Below are positions 23,151 to 45,604 of a stretch of 64,000 nucleotides of DNA, piece by piece. The notes below the pieces were generated by a model. It saw only the letters and a program-made list of their open reading frames with translations. It searched no databases and had not been told where the DNA came from. The position numbers and the translations under genes are program-made. Numbering within the stretch: the first letter of the stretch is position 1; the number at the start of each line of letters is the position of its first letter. Source of the DNA: Trematomus loennbergii (taxonomy: Eukaryota; Chordata; Actinopteri; Perciformes; Nototheniidae); assembly GCA_012861695.1 (NCBI GenBank), contig JAAOOA010000156.1:496001-560000 (forward strand), given 5' to 3'.

Positions 23151-24552
23151 ACAGGATGATAACAAGGAACTTTACATTTCAGTTGGTGTATGTTGCACCA
23201 GATGAAGCAAAAGATGGAAAAGAAAACATTACAATTGTGTCAATACATTACATAAAACCAATAAAAGGTGTAGTTTGCACTGTTTATACTCACAGTAGTT
23301 TATGTGTTGCTTTACTTTAACTCTTCTAGCTGGTGTGCTGCACAAACAATCATAACCACTTCCTTTCTCAGAGCTCAGTGTCTCACGCCTTTTGCATTTT
23401 CCATGACTGCATACCAAACTAACGATACCTGCGGTAACATGTCAGAGATATCTTCACACAGCACACATTCTGCACTGGCAAAACAAATAACTAACCATAA
23501 AATAAGGAAGGCCAGTCTCATGCTCCTTATACAGGTCAGTGCTTTTTGTTGTTGTTTTCTCATAAAATACTCTACTATGACTTTTCAGTGACATTCTTTA
23601 CGACACATTTAACTGTGACTTATTTTATGATTTTATACCATTGAACTTTTATGGCCCACAACACCAGGACATTTTATGGCAGATGATAATAAACAGGACT
23701 TTTTGTTTTGACAATTAACAGGACCTTTAATGACACACTTTGCAATGACATATTATGGCAGACTATACTTTTACTGTACTTGTTTTAATTAGATTGTAAT
23801 GTCCTACTGTCCTATAAAACATTGTACGACTTTTGTCATATTTGGCTTGACTTTGTATACTGTACTATGACATTTTATTGGATACTAAACTTTTACTTTT
23901 GAAATGACATTTTTGCCTTGCTATAAAAATTGAATGACCAAAAAAAAAACTACTTGAACAAATTGCAATAATCTTTTATAACATATACAGTACAGTACAA
24001 GGACTCTTATGACCTTTTGTGACATTTCTTTGTGATTTACTTTACTGTGACTCCTTATATATCTTTTTTTTCTTTATAGCATATCATACCAAACACCAAA
24101 CATACTTTTAAATGACATACTATTTGGTGATGCAATGGCCTATTATGATGAGATGTTTTTTGTTGTTGTTATGCTTGACTTTTTTTTACGACTTATGATG
24201 GCATTCTATACTATTCTATTCTTTAAGGACATGTTGTAGATATGCTATAGTTTGACTCTTTAATTGCATTTTTACGAGATGCTATTTATTGAAAAAACCA
24301 TATTCTGTAAAAGGAGCAGATTTTAATAAAATGATCTCTTAGCACAGGACACATTTTTGAGGAACAATATATTTTTCTTTTCTTTTCTTCTAAGGTTACA
24401 TTTAACACTTGTTTTTCATAAACTTAAACAAGTCTGGAGGCGGGACACCAGGATTATGGAAATTGATTTGAAAATATGTTTTTTTGTGTAAATAATTTGC
24501 ATGCTACACATATTAGACATGTAACAGTTATTACTGTGGAAAATAACCACAG
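23151..24552. other. AT-rich 5' flank of the SLAM-like receptor gene
   Basis: No convincing exon. The block 23187-24300 (beginning ACCAGATGAAGCAAAAG and rich in short motifs such as TTATGACATTTTA) recurs in degenerate form at about 35830-36640. The repeated flank suggests that part of the receptor locus was duplicated. Confidence 0.6.
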
Positions 24553-24675
24553 GAGCAAATTAGGGTGAAGTGTCTTGCCCAAGGACACAACGGTCTGACG
24601 CAGTGGCAGTCGAGGCAGGTTCGAACCAACGCCCCTATGATGAACAACGCTCAGCCCATTGTGCCAACACTACCC
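24553..24675 (-). mobile_element. tRNA-derived SINE fragment
   Basis: On the minus strand it has an A-box-like GGCACAATGGGCTGAGCG, a B-box-like GGTTCGAACCTG and a core GTGTCCTTGGGCAAGACACT that is shared with 40868-40999. Spacing and order fit a tRNA-derived SINE head. It ends about 80 bp upstream of the receptor start codon at 24755. Confidence 0.65.
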
Positions 24676-24754
24676 GACATGAGCAACAAAGTTTTTCTGA
24701 CAGGAAACTAGTCATGAGATGGTGTGACACTTCCGCATACAGCACCTTTGCAAA

Positions 24755-34142
<9,388 letters not shown>

Positions 34143-35144
34143 TCACTATGCACACAGTATATCTGCATATATGTATTTGCTATTTACTGTATATTATCCA
34201 TGACTCCTTTCTACACCTTCTGCCTTCAGTTCCAGGTCCTGCTGCTCACATTTCTGGTTGTGCTGCTTGCTCTTTTAAAGCTCTGATCCGACTAACCTGA
34301 TGCACCGCGATGCTTCTCTCTAAACCTGCTGCTGAGGTCTGTCTGGCAATAATTGTGTTTTAAACTGCATTGTGTTTCTTAGTGAAGTGTATTTGTTGTT
34401 TGCTTGTGTGTGTTTTTTTCTTCTTTTTTTTTAAATATAGTTTTCCCATAAATTGATGCACTGATGCAACGATGCTCCTTTTCTAAAACTCAAAAGGTGT
34501 CATGTTCTTAAAACTCTTATTGACATGCTGGTGTCGTAAACATAATGCAGACACAGTGACATTTCTTTCATGCATATCACATGATCACAGCTTTGCTTCC
34601 TATCTTTGTCACACAGCCGTTAACCAAAGCTATGCCACTTCCTACTGAGCCGAGTGGTTTGTACTTTTGCATTTTTTTACACAACACATGCTGAGAGCAG
34701 AAGCCTTTCACGGGAAAGCTACACTTGAGATACATTTGTTTTCAAACCGTGTGATATAGTTGTGTGAAAAGTTAAACACAGTAACGTACAGATAACTGTT
34801 TTATGAGAATCAGAAATCTAAATGTTTGGTCTCAGAACAAATTAAGAAAAGAGGAGACCTGTAATTTCCCATATATTTCTCTAAATGCAAAGTGCTGTAT
34901 GTGTTGGCAGTGCAAATGCTTTTTATCTGTGCTTATTTGGCCTTACTCTGCTTTTGATTAATAACACCTAAAATGTCATGCCTTTTTAACTGAAAATACA
35001 AATGAATCTTACATTTTTGTTAAACACCATTATCACTTTTACAGTCAATAATATGGAATTGTATTGTATTTGAGGAATATATGACACATGGAAATACAAT
35101 ATTATACTAACACCTTGGTAAATCAATGTTTTGTGACGTTCCAG
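34143..35144 (+). other. Probable 3' region of the receptor gene, no other gene seen
   Basis: AT-rich sequence after the exon 6 stop. No further exon is supported before 35145, and a polyadenylation site cannot be fixed by eye. Confidence 0.45.
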
Positions 35145-35324
35145 CCCGGAGCTCCAGCTCGGTGTAAGGACCCAACAGCTGATGAAGCTTCAGCTCTGCC
35201 TCTGTTCTGCACCTATGCTTTGGTTGGTCCTAAAACTTGACCTCCAGCACCCACTGAGACTAGAAACACAGCTCCGCTAGAGAGTGTGTACACTCAGGTA
35301 AAAAAGACCACACCAGGTCCTTGA
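35145..35324 (+). pseudogene. Possible alternative cytoplasmic-tail exon of the SLAM-like receptor
   Basis: It follows an acceptor (GTGACGTTCCAG) in phase 0, matching the phase 0 end of exon 33946-33989, so exon 5 could splice here instead of to 34065. It reads PGAPARCKDPTADEASALPL, then FCTYALVGPKT and TGA (35238-35240). After the stop the same frame continues through NTAPLESVYTQVKKTTPGP to TGA at 35322-35324. SVYTQV fits an ITIM (S/V/I/LxYxxV/I/L), and CTYALV is similar. In related leukocyte receptors such motifs recruit SH2 proteins. The internal TGA would remove the second motif. It could be a decayed paralogue exon. Confidence 0.55.
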
Positions 35325-35797
35325 AAAATGATCAGGAGTCGTAATCCACATACTGCACTCGTTGGGATTAAGATTTATGGCAACTGAGCCATGGACTTTA
35401 TTTTCACATTACCCTCTTTTGGTGTGAACATCCTAAACCACGTCCTGTGTCTGCACCCAGAAGTGCTCTAACTCCACCTTCAATGCACAGCTGTGGTTAA
35501 TGATCGGTTTAAATGACTCATCAGCTTTTCTTGCAGTTCATGAATTTTGAATCTCTATGGCTATCGGCTGCCATCTTGTCTCAAAGGACATTATTTATTG
35601 ACTCCTCTCAGACAATACTGTGACAAACAAATGTATTTTTTTTTTTAATATATTTTATTTCTGTCTGTTGTATGCACCTGATCCTATTAGTCTATTTAGA
35701 AATATGGGAAAGCAATGATGTTTTGTAAATTTGTACGAACGTTTCAAAGACTATAGCTAACTTGAAGAGCAACAGGAACCACTGATCCTAGTTAGCA

Positions 35798-36640
35798 ATG
35801 TGTGTCCTGTTTTGCTCTAACACACACACCACCAAGTCTTCACCAGATGAAGCAAAAGGTGGAAAAAAACATTACAATTGTGTCAATACATTACATAAAA
35901 CCAATAAAAGGCGTAGTTTGCACTGTTTATTACTCACATTAGTTTGTGTTGCTTTACTGTAACTCTTCTAGCTGGTGTCCTGCACAAAGAACCATAACCA
36001 CTCTCAGAGCTTCCTTATACAGGCCAGGGCTTGTTGTTGTTGTTGTTTTCTCATAAAATACTCTCCTATGACTTTTCAGTGACATTCTTTACGACATATT
36101 TAACTGTGACTTTTTTTATGATTTTATACCATTGCACTTTTTATGGCCCACAACACCAGGACATTTTATGGCAGATGATAATTACAGGACTTTCTTAATG
36201 ACACACTTTACAATGACATATATGGCACACTATACTTTTACTAGTATTAATGACATTGTAATACACTATAAAACATGTTATAACTTTTTATTGTATACTG
36301 AACTTTAACTTTTGTAATGACATTTTTGCCTTGCTATAAAACTTGAATCACCCAACTAATAAATGCTCGACTTGAACAAATTGCATGACTTTATTAATAA
36401 CATTCATTACTGTACAATAACTTTAATCATACTATGACACTTTTATCATGGCCAAAAATACTTAAATGACATACTATTTGGTGATGCAATGACCTATTAT
36501 GATAAGATGCTTTTTTTTAATGTTATGCTTGACTTTTTTATGACTTATTATGGCATTCTATACTATTCTATTCTATAAGGACATGTTGTAGATATGCTAT
36601 AGTATGACTTTTTAATTACATTTTTACGAGAGTCTATTTC
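35798..36640. repeat. Degenerate copy of the receptor 5' flank
   Basis: It matches 22975-24300 in order, sharing TGTGTCCTGTTTTGCTCTAA, CCAGATGAAGCAAAAG, CATAAAACCAATAAAAGG and GGACATGTTGTAGATATGCT, with internal deletions (about 185 bp missing near 35838). No Ig exon follows it before 38 kb. Confidence 0.8.
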
Positions 36641-37640
36641 TATCTATCCATTATGCTATATTTTTTTGTAAGACATATTTTATTGCATTCTCTACTATGA
36701 CATCTTATACCACATCTTTTGATTTGGTAATTTAGCAATGTAGGGGTCATAGGCTATCGTGCCCAAGTACACTTTAACATTCAGAAGTGAAGAGCATCCA
36801 ATGAATCCACTCTCTTCTGATTGGTTGGCGAGTATTTTCTGAGTCACACCTGCCAAAGGTAATTCATTAAGTTGGAATGCACCTCACAACCCTTATCATT
36901 GTCAGCAGATGTTGTGCTTTTATGGTACATATCCTCAAACAAATCTTCAATGAAATGAACTTAAAACACAGGAGGCCAGGAATTGGTCAAAAGTGTCAAA
37001 AGTGTTCTGCTCTTTTCTCATCAAGCATCACATTATCAGTGTCCTCACCTTGCTCTGAATTATTACTGCAAGTGGATAAAGGTGCAGAGTGCATGCAAAA
37101 ACAATAAGAAAAACAGGTAATTTCATTCCACTTTTTTGACCTTGTTAATTTGTTTATGTGCATTGTAGTACCATCATGTTCATAATGCAAACTACCGTCA
37201 CAATTACTTTATTTCACCCCCCCTAAATCTCCTCCAGAAGATGGGTGTAAATATCCCAGAAATGTAAGAACAATGCATTCAGGCCGACTCTTCTGGGTGC
37301 TTCTGTCAAAATAAAGGTCAAACTCAAACTTTGTCCAATTACCACTGACCTTCCTACATGCCTCATTAATCACACTGATGGGGCTTTAATTGAGGATGAA
37401 ACTGTTCTAAGATACCAGGGACTGAATCTGAGGAATGATAGATATTCACATTGTCCTCTAGTAAAATAAAGAATAAGTAACTAGTAAATGAAACTGTAAT
37501 GTGCTACTCTTTTACTGACAATGCGTGTTTTGAATTGATGGACATCTTGAATGAGAACAATGTTTACGAGCTGAAACAAATGGAAAACTATAAAGATACT
37601 GTGAATAGTTTCAAGTCAAGAGATTTCCTTTGAATATTAA
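36641..37640. other. No gene or repeat boundary recognised
   Basis: Short open frames here have no recognisable domain and no supporting splice structure. Confidence 0.4.
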
Positions 37641-38087
37641 AGGGCCATATTTTGCTGATCTTCAGGTTCATATCAGTATGTAGTGTCTCTTCTGTGACAT
37701 GTCTCCATGCTCTAATGTTCAAAAAGCTCTTTATTGTTCTCATGCTGCCTGTGCTGCAGCACCTCTTTTCACCCTCTGTCTGAAACCAGAGCCCAGTCTG
37801 CTTTGATTGGTTAGCTGGCCGGCTCTGTTGTGATTGGTCACCGCTTAGAGATGTCCCGCCCTTTAGTCTTTCATGTAAAATGTGTGGGAGAGCTAGACAG
37901 CAGAAGCCTGAACATTACAAACTGATGTCATTGTATTCTTAAAGTAAACAAAGGAGTCCAATGGAGGCATTTCCAGCCGGGGAGCAGTGTGCCGGAGAGA
38001 GGAACTTTGGGATTTTAGGCTTTGAAGACCATTTACTTGCACACAAACCTATATAAGGGAAACCCCATAAAATGAAAATAGGGCCCT
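37641..38087. mobile_element. TTAA MITE (AGGGCC termini)
   Basis: TTAA at 37637-37640 and 38088-38091 flanks a 447 bp element with termini AGGGCCATATTTTG and, in reverse, AGGGCCCTATTTTC. Reversed or partial relatives lie at about 2326-2482, 4620-4840 and their duplicates, so the family is amplified locally. Non-coding. Confidence 0.85.
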
Positions 38088-38091
38088 TTAA

Positions 38092-38804
38092 ATAAATGAA
38101 TTGCTCACAGCAAGAGTCTGAAAAGACAGAATGAGTTGCGCTGTGTTCATGTGTTCTTTTTGTGGTTGATTGCAACAAAAAACAGAACCGTTGGAGACCA
38201 GATGCAGACAGTACCTTATTTGGTCAGTGTTTTAACATCCCATCCACCCCTCTTACGAGAAACCGTGTTAAAACACCTCCAAATATGGAGAAACCAAGAA
38301 AGATTTGCTTTTCAGCTCCTTGTGTTTTGGTGGCTGTGGATTGCGGATTGGGAAAGATTATGTCTACTTGTATGTCATTAAAATGCAGACGATGCATCAG
38401 AGACAAATCTGTCATTGTTTTTTCAACAGATTTGGTTTCTTACTGACAGAAAAGAGATTCATTCTGAGATTCTCAACAAATACATCTCTTCACACTGCAA
38501 CATTGTCAGATGTTGTGACACACAAGATACAATTATATAAAATACACCCTCACATTTTCATGCTGTAACCAGAAGCATACAATAAACTACTTCCAAATGT
38601 TTTTTAATATAAAATACAACAGATAACTTATGGTTAAAGAAATAGGATTAGCTGTACACAATTTGGATTAAATAAACACAATTTATATCACATTAAACAG
38701 CTGATTTATTTTTTTGGGTTAGTCTGATAAAAGTTTTAAGAAATATGTAATGTAAATGTTACTTAATTCGAAAAAAAGCAATGTCAATATATTTACTGTG
38801 TCGG
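38092..38804. other. No gene seen
   Basis: Overlapping short frames on both strands with no domain signal; AT-rich. Confidence 0.4.
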
Positions 38805-39143
38805 TGTTACGACCTGGCTCATTGGCTGCAACAAAGATGGGAGACCAGACAAGTTAAGTGTAACAAAAGCATATTTATTTACAATGCCACAAAAACCAAA
38901 GGTCTTCAAAGAAACCTAGTAAATGTGGAAGTCAGATATCAGTAATGATTGCGCGTATGGGTGTGTGAAAATGTGCAGAAACAAAGACGCGGCCGTGTCC
39001 AACAGAAGAGTGAGAGGGCAGTATGGGTTGGTTGTCGACGGCCCAGGTGTGGCTCATCAGGTTGATCACCTGAAACACAAACAAGAGCCAGCAAGCAGAA
39101 CGCAAAGGCATAGACCCCTAGTGGAGTGGAGGGGGTCGTAACA
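38805..39143 (-). repeat. LTR of a truncated minus-strand retrotransposon
   Basis: It starts TGTTACGACCTGGCTC and ends GGGTCGTAACA, with TG...CA and matching inverted ends (TGTTACGACC/GGTCGTAACA), 339 bp. A C-rich run (39144-39160) follows, i.e. a polypurine tract on the minus strand, as beside the 3' LTR at 28421. The internal region decays immediately after it, and no partner LTR is seen. Confidence 0.7.
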
Positions 39144-39160
39144 TCACCCCCCCCCCCCCT

Positions 39161-40867
39161 TAAAAAAGGGGTTCCCCTAGGAACACCATCCAAAGTAGTA
39201 ACCAACACAGAACAATATTTAATATATATAATATATATAAACATTTAGTATGACATGTAACATATAATAAAAACATGAGAATACAGTAAAGAAAATGTCA
39301 TACAAAACATCAAAATATAGTATATGTAGCAACATAAATATAAATAATAAAAAGCTAATGATAGAAAGTCCTATTTTGGTTCAGTATGACTGCAATCAAT
39401 AATTGATCCACCAATCCTGTAACAGCCTCCAAGAATCAGTCAGACTCTAATTAGTAATCAAGTCATTTCCAAAGCGTCTGTCTTCTGTCCCTGACCCAAC
39501 AGACCCTCAGTACAGTTACACCAAGGACGTCTGTTATGACTCACATAATCCTCTGGTTCAGTCATAAATAATTGCCTACATTCAGGGGTTAAATTGGGTT
39601 ATTTTTAAGTGGGTCGCATTTCAAAGTTAAGTGTACCAACTTGGTGTACTTTGAGATCAACTTTAACAGGATAGATTGTGCTGTACATGTAAACAGTGTA
39701 TTCAATAAACAAACACGTGTTCTACATGAATGATCATAACATATGATTGATTACCCAGCATAAAGAAGACATCTGCACCACATGGTAAAAGAGACAGGGT
39801 CCATGTTTGAAGAAGGGGGGATTGTGTGTGTTTGTGATAATGTTGACGTATTCTTTATGAGTATTTCGACATACTACACAGAGGTGGGAGAAGGTCATGT
39901 AAAAAGGAAGGAGAAGATGAAGTGAAGGAAAAGGAGAGAGGATGAAGAGATTGAAGAAGGGGATGAGGAGATAAGACATTAACAAAAGGATTAGACGACG
40001 AAATCACACGCCGTTGTACAGCCGAGGATGATGGCTGTTATCACGCCCAAAAGAACAGCAATGGTACGTTCATTAAATCACATTAATACTATCTAATGTA
40101 GGATTTATGGAGTTATGTAGGGCTAATTTGTGTCTTTGTATGTGTTCCAGATATGCGAATACTACGGAACTCTGGGTGAACAATAGAACGTCGGCCTGGT
40201 GTGAGGTGGTGCCAACATGTGCAGTGGATCGAAGATTTCCGAATGTCCAAGGGCTCTTTTCAACTCCTCTGTATTCGCCTGGAAGCAACGTTGTGGAGAG
40301 GCATCTGAACAGCATGGAAATTGTAAATTGACAATAAAGCTGATATTTTGTACAGTGCATTTGGTTCTCTTTTATTTACCAGTCAACAGACACAATTACA
40401 ATAGTGCAGACACCTTAGTGCAAAGATTAAATGTCAGTATCAAAACAGTACTCATACTGTATATTTGTATATTAATGAGTATATTATGTTAAATGTGTGT
40501 TAAAGACAATGGGATGAGGTTGAAAGCTCTTTAAAAACGTTTGTATACATACATGTTAACATACATGTTAAGCATGCACACCTGAAGAACTACGTTACAC
40601 ACACAGGTTAGTCTGTGTACCGCTGCACTGCTGCTGGTTTAAACAAAGACAGTCATAGTGCTAGTGCCGTGCATGTAGGTTCTCTTTTATTTATCAGCAG
40701 CAGATCAATAAGTGTCAGTAGTATCAAAACAATATAATAACAGTGGCAATATATATATATATATCAATAGGTAGGCTCAGCAGCAGACACACCTTTGTGC
40801 AAAGTTAGGTGTCAGTATTAATAACAGTGGCATATATATATAATCACAATAATACAAAATTAACTGT
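39161..40867. other. AT-rich interval, no gene supported
   Basis: It contains purine-rich repeats at 39890-39970 and short TA runs (39229-39240, 40752-40765). A 74-codon frame at 40107-40331 follows a fair acceptor (GTTCCAG) but has no family signal. It may belong to the same mobile element as 41080-43254. Confidence 0.35.
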
Positions 40868-40999
40868 CACAGGTGTAGGCAATTTGGGGTGAAGTGTCTT
40901 GCCCAGGGACACAACGACATCCTGACTGCAGTGGGGTTTGAACCTGTGCTCCCCTGATCCGAACACCAACGCACCAGACCACTGCACCACACGCCTCCC
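40868..40999 (-). mobile_element. tRNA-derived SINE fragment
   Basis: The minus strand shows an A-box-like TGGTGCAGTGGTCTGG, a B-box-like GGTTCAAACCCC, then the core GTGTCCCTGGGCAAGACACT also found at 24553-24675. Confidence 0.7.
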
Positions 41000-41079
41000 A
41001 ACAAGTCATTGTACAGTTTATCAACGACAAGTTTTTCTTAATTTTTGTATTGAAGGCCTGTTGGATTTAATCAGCTCGC

Positions 41080-41974
41080 TTAGCACTGCCAGAAGCCCAG
41101 CCAGAAAGGTATTTTGTTGCTCCACCTCGATTCCTGGGCCTTGTGTGAATGCAGCAGCCGTTCGTCGTGCATCTCCTTGGCACGCAGGTCCTCATTCTCC
41201 TTGCTGACCATGGCACGGCGGGCCATCGCCATGATGGTGTCAAGGAAGCTGTCATCGCGTGCCCACTTTCCTAAGGTGAAATATGCAAGATACAAGATCA
41301 GTTTAATCGCAACAACGACACAACATTGTCCAAATCTGTCTCTGCAGGCACACAACAGGAGGAACACAGGGAACACCTTTGATTTGACTATTAACATTTT
41401 AAATGGTGAAGGCACTAGCAATTGGGGGATGGAGGGCTCTCAGGACATGATAGGGACAAATAGATACAAATTAAACGTTTTACAATTTTAATGCAAGCAT
41501 TAATGATGCTATGAAGCTTTGAATGATTCATACCGTAATAGAATAAGCCACATAGTCTTTAAATAGCCTTAGACACTTGACAGTGACTTTATTTAAAAGT
41601 TATTTCTGTCTGTAATGCATCTTTGCACCACATTGACATGATAAGCTGCAACAATCACATTTAAATTAAATAAGTGGAGGTGGAGTGTGACTGTGTGTAC
41701 GTACCATTTGACGATTGACCAGACGATGTGGACCCCATCTGCAAAGCAAAACAAGTTGATCTTACAAACACTTCCTAACATGTAAACAACGCTCTGTATG
41801 AACGTGTGAAGCAGAGTGTTAGCCCACCTTGGGGGAGCGTGTCTGGGGTAAGTTGACGGAGTGTTTCAGCCTTTTGACGGCCTCAGTGATGGCCTGGGTC
41901 TCCGTCTCGTCCAGAGCACAGCACAGGTTCTTCAGAGTCTGCACCACCCGCTCCACCGTCTTATACTGGGTGCT
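41080..41974 (-). CDS. Unrecognised three-exon coding sequence (3' part of a gene)
   Basis: Exons 41974-41828, 41738-41705 and 41270-41080 have AG/GT borders and compatible phases (0, 1, then two bases), ending at TAA 41082-41080. The product reads STQYKTVERVVQTLKNLCCA, an amphipathic helical stretch to LPQTRSPK, then MGSTSSGQSSNG, then KWARDDSFLDTIMAMARRAM and a charged helix ending IPFWLGFWQC. No catalytic motif or known domain is evident. Upstream exon candidates exist near 42120-42220 and 42775-42920 (WSDEDEDEDVSALLAIDSED), but their phases do not join cleanly. A transposon-like terminus at 43236-43254 suggests this may be an accessory ORF of a DNA transposon rather than a host gene. Confidence 0.5.
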
Positions 41975-43254
41975 CTGAATATAGAGATACACGTTGGTCA
42001 GAGGTAGGAAGTAGCGGAGTACAAATACCTCGTTACTGTACTTAAGTACATTCCACTACTTATTTTTCTGATCACTTTTTACTTCTACTTCTTACATTTT
42101 GAACACAAATACCTGTACTTGAGGGTGTGGAGCTGCCTACTCTCAGCGGGGGGGAACTGAACGTGGAAACTGTGTTTCTCTGAGGGATCCTCCATGTAGT
42201 CTGAGAAGCCTTCTGAGGAAACAAGGTCAAACTATTTAGGATAATACAAGGAACAATGTTGAGGCAGTAAATAGAATTTCAATTACATTTCTACTTAAAT
42301 GTGCAAAAATATTAGAACATCAGTCTTTGTGGCATGCAGGCAATCAACTGTTTAAGCTTTTACCATTAACATGTAGAATGAATTGAAATTATAGCAACTA
42401 CAATCTATTGTTTACCTCAGTGTAGCCACAGAGGTCCAGCTAGCATGCTAATTGCTAACGTTATATTATCGTTATTATAGAACTAGTTTCTAATCCTGAG
42501 AGAAACACCTCGCCTGAAACACACGATTAGTGCCATGAGTTAGTGAAGCAAATTACAGAACATTGCACACTTATTCACAAGTCAAAACGTGTTCATAGCG
42601 GGCATGGATGAGAATAGCTAGCTAGCTAGATGTTATTAGCCAGCTTGGACCTAACGTTAGCAAGTTCTACCATGGCTAGCTCGATCTACTGAGCAAATAA
42701 AAGTACATCTAAGACCAGTATTGTGCAGATTAAAACAGTGCAGTGCATGTATTTTATTTTACCTTGGTAGTCGTCCCGACATCACTTTGCCAGGTCTGCT
42801 AACTTTGCTGATCCACTGAAACTGCATGCAGTAGAAGCTTCTGAATGTGGCGCTTCGCGTCCTCCGAGTCAATCGCCAGAAGCGCAGACACATCCTCATC
42901 CTCATCCTCATCACTCCACCGCTCCAATTGATTTATTTAGTGTTGCTATAATAACTGCTTTCACAAAAGGAATCTCTTCGTGTGTGCTGCGAAGCGAGGA
43001 AATACAATGGCCGCTTACAACAAAACATTCTGAGTCAAACGGGCGTGGTTTGCATTCCGCACAGCCAATCAGACGTACAAACTACTTTCTCCCACGAAAG
43101 ACCCTGCTGTGTAGCAGGGACTGAAAAGCGAGTCTCGCGAACTAAGTTGAGCTACTTTAGTTCCTGGGGCTTTTTGGTGTGAACGCAAATATATCGTAGT
43201 TCTGATTAACTATTGTGGGAAAAGTACACCAAAGTACTCCGGTGTGAACGCACC
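41975..43254 (-). mobile_element. Probable DNA-element right end with candidate 5' exons
   Basis: The minus-strand terminus is GGTGCGTTCACACCGGAGTA. An inner copy of the motif lies near 43180 (GCGTTCACACCAAAAAG). The stretch 42830-42920 encodes on the minus strand an acidic run with DAKRHIQKLLL and resembles 16935-16985. The left boundary is not found. The assignment is inference. Confidence 0.4.
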
Positions 43255-43785
43255 TATTGGAGGAGAGAAGAACAGATGAAAAGATTCAAAGAGGAAAAGG
43301 GAGTTGGAGAGGAGGAATGACATAAAGACAAGGAGTAGAGGAGATGAAAAATTGATGTATAAGAGGAAACGTGAGGTGGAGAAGAAGGAAAGGGGGAAGG
43401 AGAAAGCGGGCCTGTTTGGTCCGGCCTGCTTAAACCGTGCTACGTGCTGCAGTGGAAAAGCCATAAGTGTGTTGTTGAACTTAGAGGAAAAATGCAGAAA
43501 AGTTAAATTAATTAAAATTATAATTGTTAAAGCTCAAATGCATTGCACTGACTTTGTTGGAAAACTTGAAAGTGAAATGTAAATCTGCATTAGCACTAAT
43601 TATAGAAAAAAGACAAGTCACTCCAACTTAGCTGAAGTCACAAAGACTAAAATTTGATTTTCCATGTTGCGCAAAAACAAATCCGTCCAAATAACACATG
43701 TCAGTTCATGTGACTTGATTACATTCCTTTCAATTAGCCAGTTAGCAAACAACACCAAACAAACTCCAAATCAGGGACATGTTGC
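43255..43785. other. Purine-rich and AT-rich interval, no gene seen
   Basis: 43255-43420 is a GA-rich low-complexity run. Frames across it are compositional artefacts. Confidence 0.45.
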
Positions 43786-44194
43786 CATAGGCGGATTTTG
43801 CCCCCCTAGTGGCTGAATATGTTACAGCATACTACGTCGAAAACTGTTCCAATACAAATATTCATATATCATTATTTTAATAAGGTAGGACACTGGTTAA
43901 TAATATTGTAACGTGTTCAAGTAACCAAGGGATATAGTAGTTACAAATAAGTATAAGATGTGCACAGTTATGATGTTTTACAGTTATGTAATGCACTGTG
44001 TTGTTGGGGGGAGAGACCGCCCTTCCATATGAGTGTGTGTGTACGGCGGGCATGGAAAAAGTCATACTCAGTGCGGTGAGCGCTGGCTTTATTGCTACTG
44101 TATCCGTAGCATCCCACGCAATAGTTGGGACTGTGTACTGACATCAGTAAAAAAGGTTTGCCCCACCATGCACAAATGTCAAACTCCGCCTATG
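43786..44194. mobile_element. Small TIR element
   Basis: The ends CATAGGCGGATTTTG and, in reverse, CATAGGCGGAGTTTG bound 409 bp. No target duplication or coding capacity is clear. Confidence 0.55.
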
Positions 44195-45600
44195 CATGTT
44201 GCTCTCTTCCCATCTTAATACATTTCCTCCATCAGGGACAGGAACTTAGTGAATGTAGGTAAAGAAAAACACTTAAGAGGACTCACTACAGGTAAATATA
44301 GCATCTCAACCAAGAATCCAGGCTAATTAAAATAGACTTTATCATTTGGGGACTTGTACTTGGTAATCGTCTCTCACCTGGGGGCCTGTCAAAGGGGACA
44401 TTTGTCCCTCAAACATTATTCTTTTCAACAGGAGAGCGGACCTGTTGCTTCTTTAGAGAATCACAGAGCTCAGAAAAAGGAGAAGAGATGCCTTGAAACA
44501 GAAACGCATGACATCTCTCTTTCTGTCTGTTACTGCTTTCACACTGAGCTGCAGTCGATACTCCAACCTGTGGTCAGAGAGGTGAGTTATCGAACACAAA
44601 TCTCTGTCAAAGTGCAATCTATCCACTGTCTCACCATGAATACAAACAACAAACATATTCTCATGTTCATAATGGGTCCATCCCAACACTTTGTTGCATC
44701 TAGATGGATCTCAAAGTAAAGACATCTTTAGTTCTTCTCTAGTCTTGTTGTGGTCATTTAACATCTTGCCAAGGACAACAGTTGAAAATTAGCCTGCTGG
44801 CTAATACTGGCTCATTTACAGCAATGTGGATTAATGTGCACTGTCCTTTAATTAAATAAACAAACAAACAAACAAACATACAATACGGACCAAGTGAGTT
44901 TTATAGGTAACAGGAACTTGATACATCGGGGTATAACTGTGGTACATTCAGCTGGTTGCAATAACGATGAAAATGGCTGATATGCTAAAGTCATAATAAA
45001 ATTGTATAAGGCAAGACAAGATATGACATTCTAGAATCAGAATGATTGCATTAGGAGGATATATTAGGGTAATGTTCAGCTTCATGTTTATAATCATCTA
45101 AGTCGCTCCCAATGACTCGTAAAAACAATAATTTGGACAAGAGGTTCACATAAAGTAATGAAAGATTTTTTATTTATTTAAATCTGATGGTCTTTGCAGG
45201 ATCACAGCATTGTTTACAGAGATGCAAAAATGAACTTTTAACATGATAATAAACATCTGTTCTTGCATGCTTTGTTATTAGTACACAGTGTATTTCACAG
45301 ATCATAAAGTTCATTAAAGTGATAAGATCACAACATTTCTCAGTATCTCATTAAATGCATTGTTATTAACTTTAACAAACCACAACACAAATAAATACAT
45401 GAACGATAACCACACATCTTGAGTGATTGTCATTAATAAAGTTTTTCAGTTCAATAATATTAATAATCATAAACGTGCGACAACTCATCGACTAATTGCC
45501 TGAATTGTATAGGCAGCCCGTGATTCAACACAGTGTGTTCCCTCTTCAGTTAGCAGTCCTTTAACTTAGTCACCAACATATCATACATGTGTTCATATGT
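44195..45600. other. No gene seen; (AAAC)n at 44857-44880
   Basis: Frames at 44354-44719 and elsewhere lack domain signals. A short AAAC microsatellite is the only distinct structure. Confidence 0.4.
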
Positions 45601-45604
45601 TTAA

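Noticed and set aside
38136..38568. Overlapping 80-90 codon frames that could suggest a membrane peptide
   Set aside because: Three overlapping frames are open at once on two strands, as expected in AT-rich low-stop sequence; no start context or homology.
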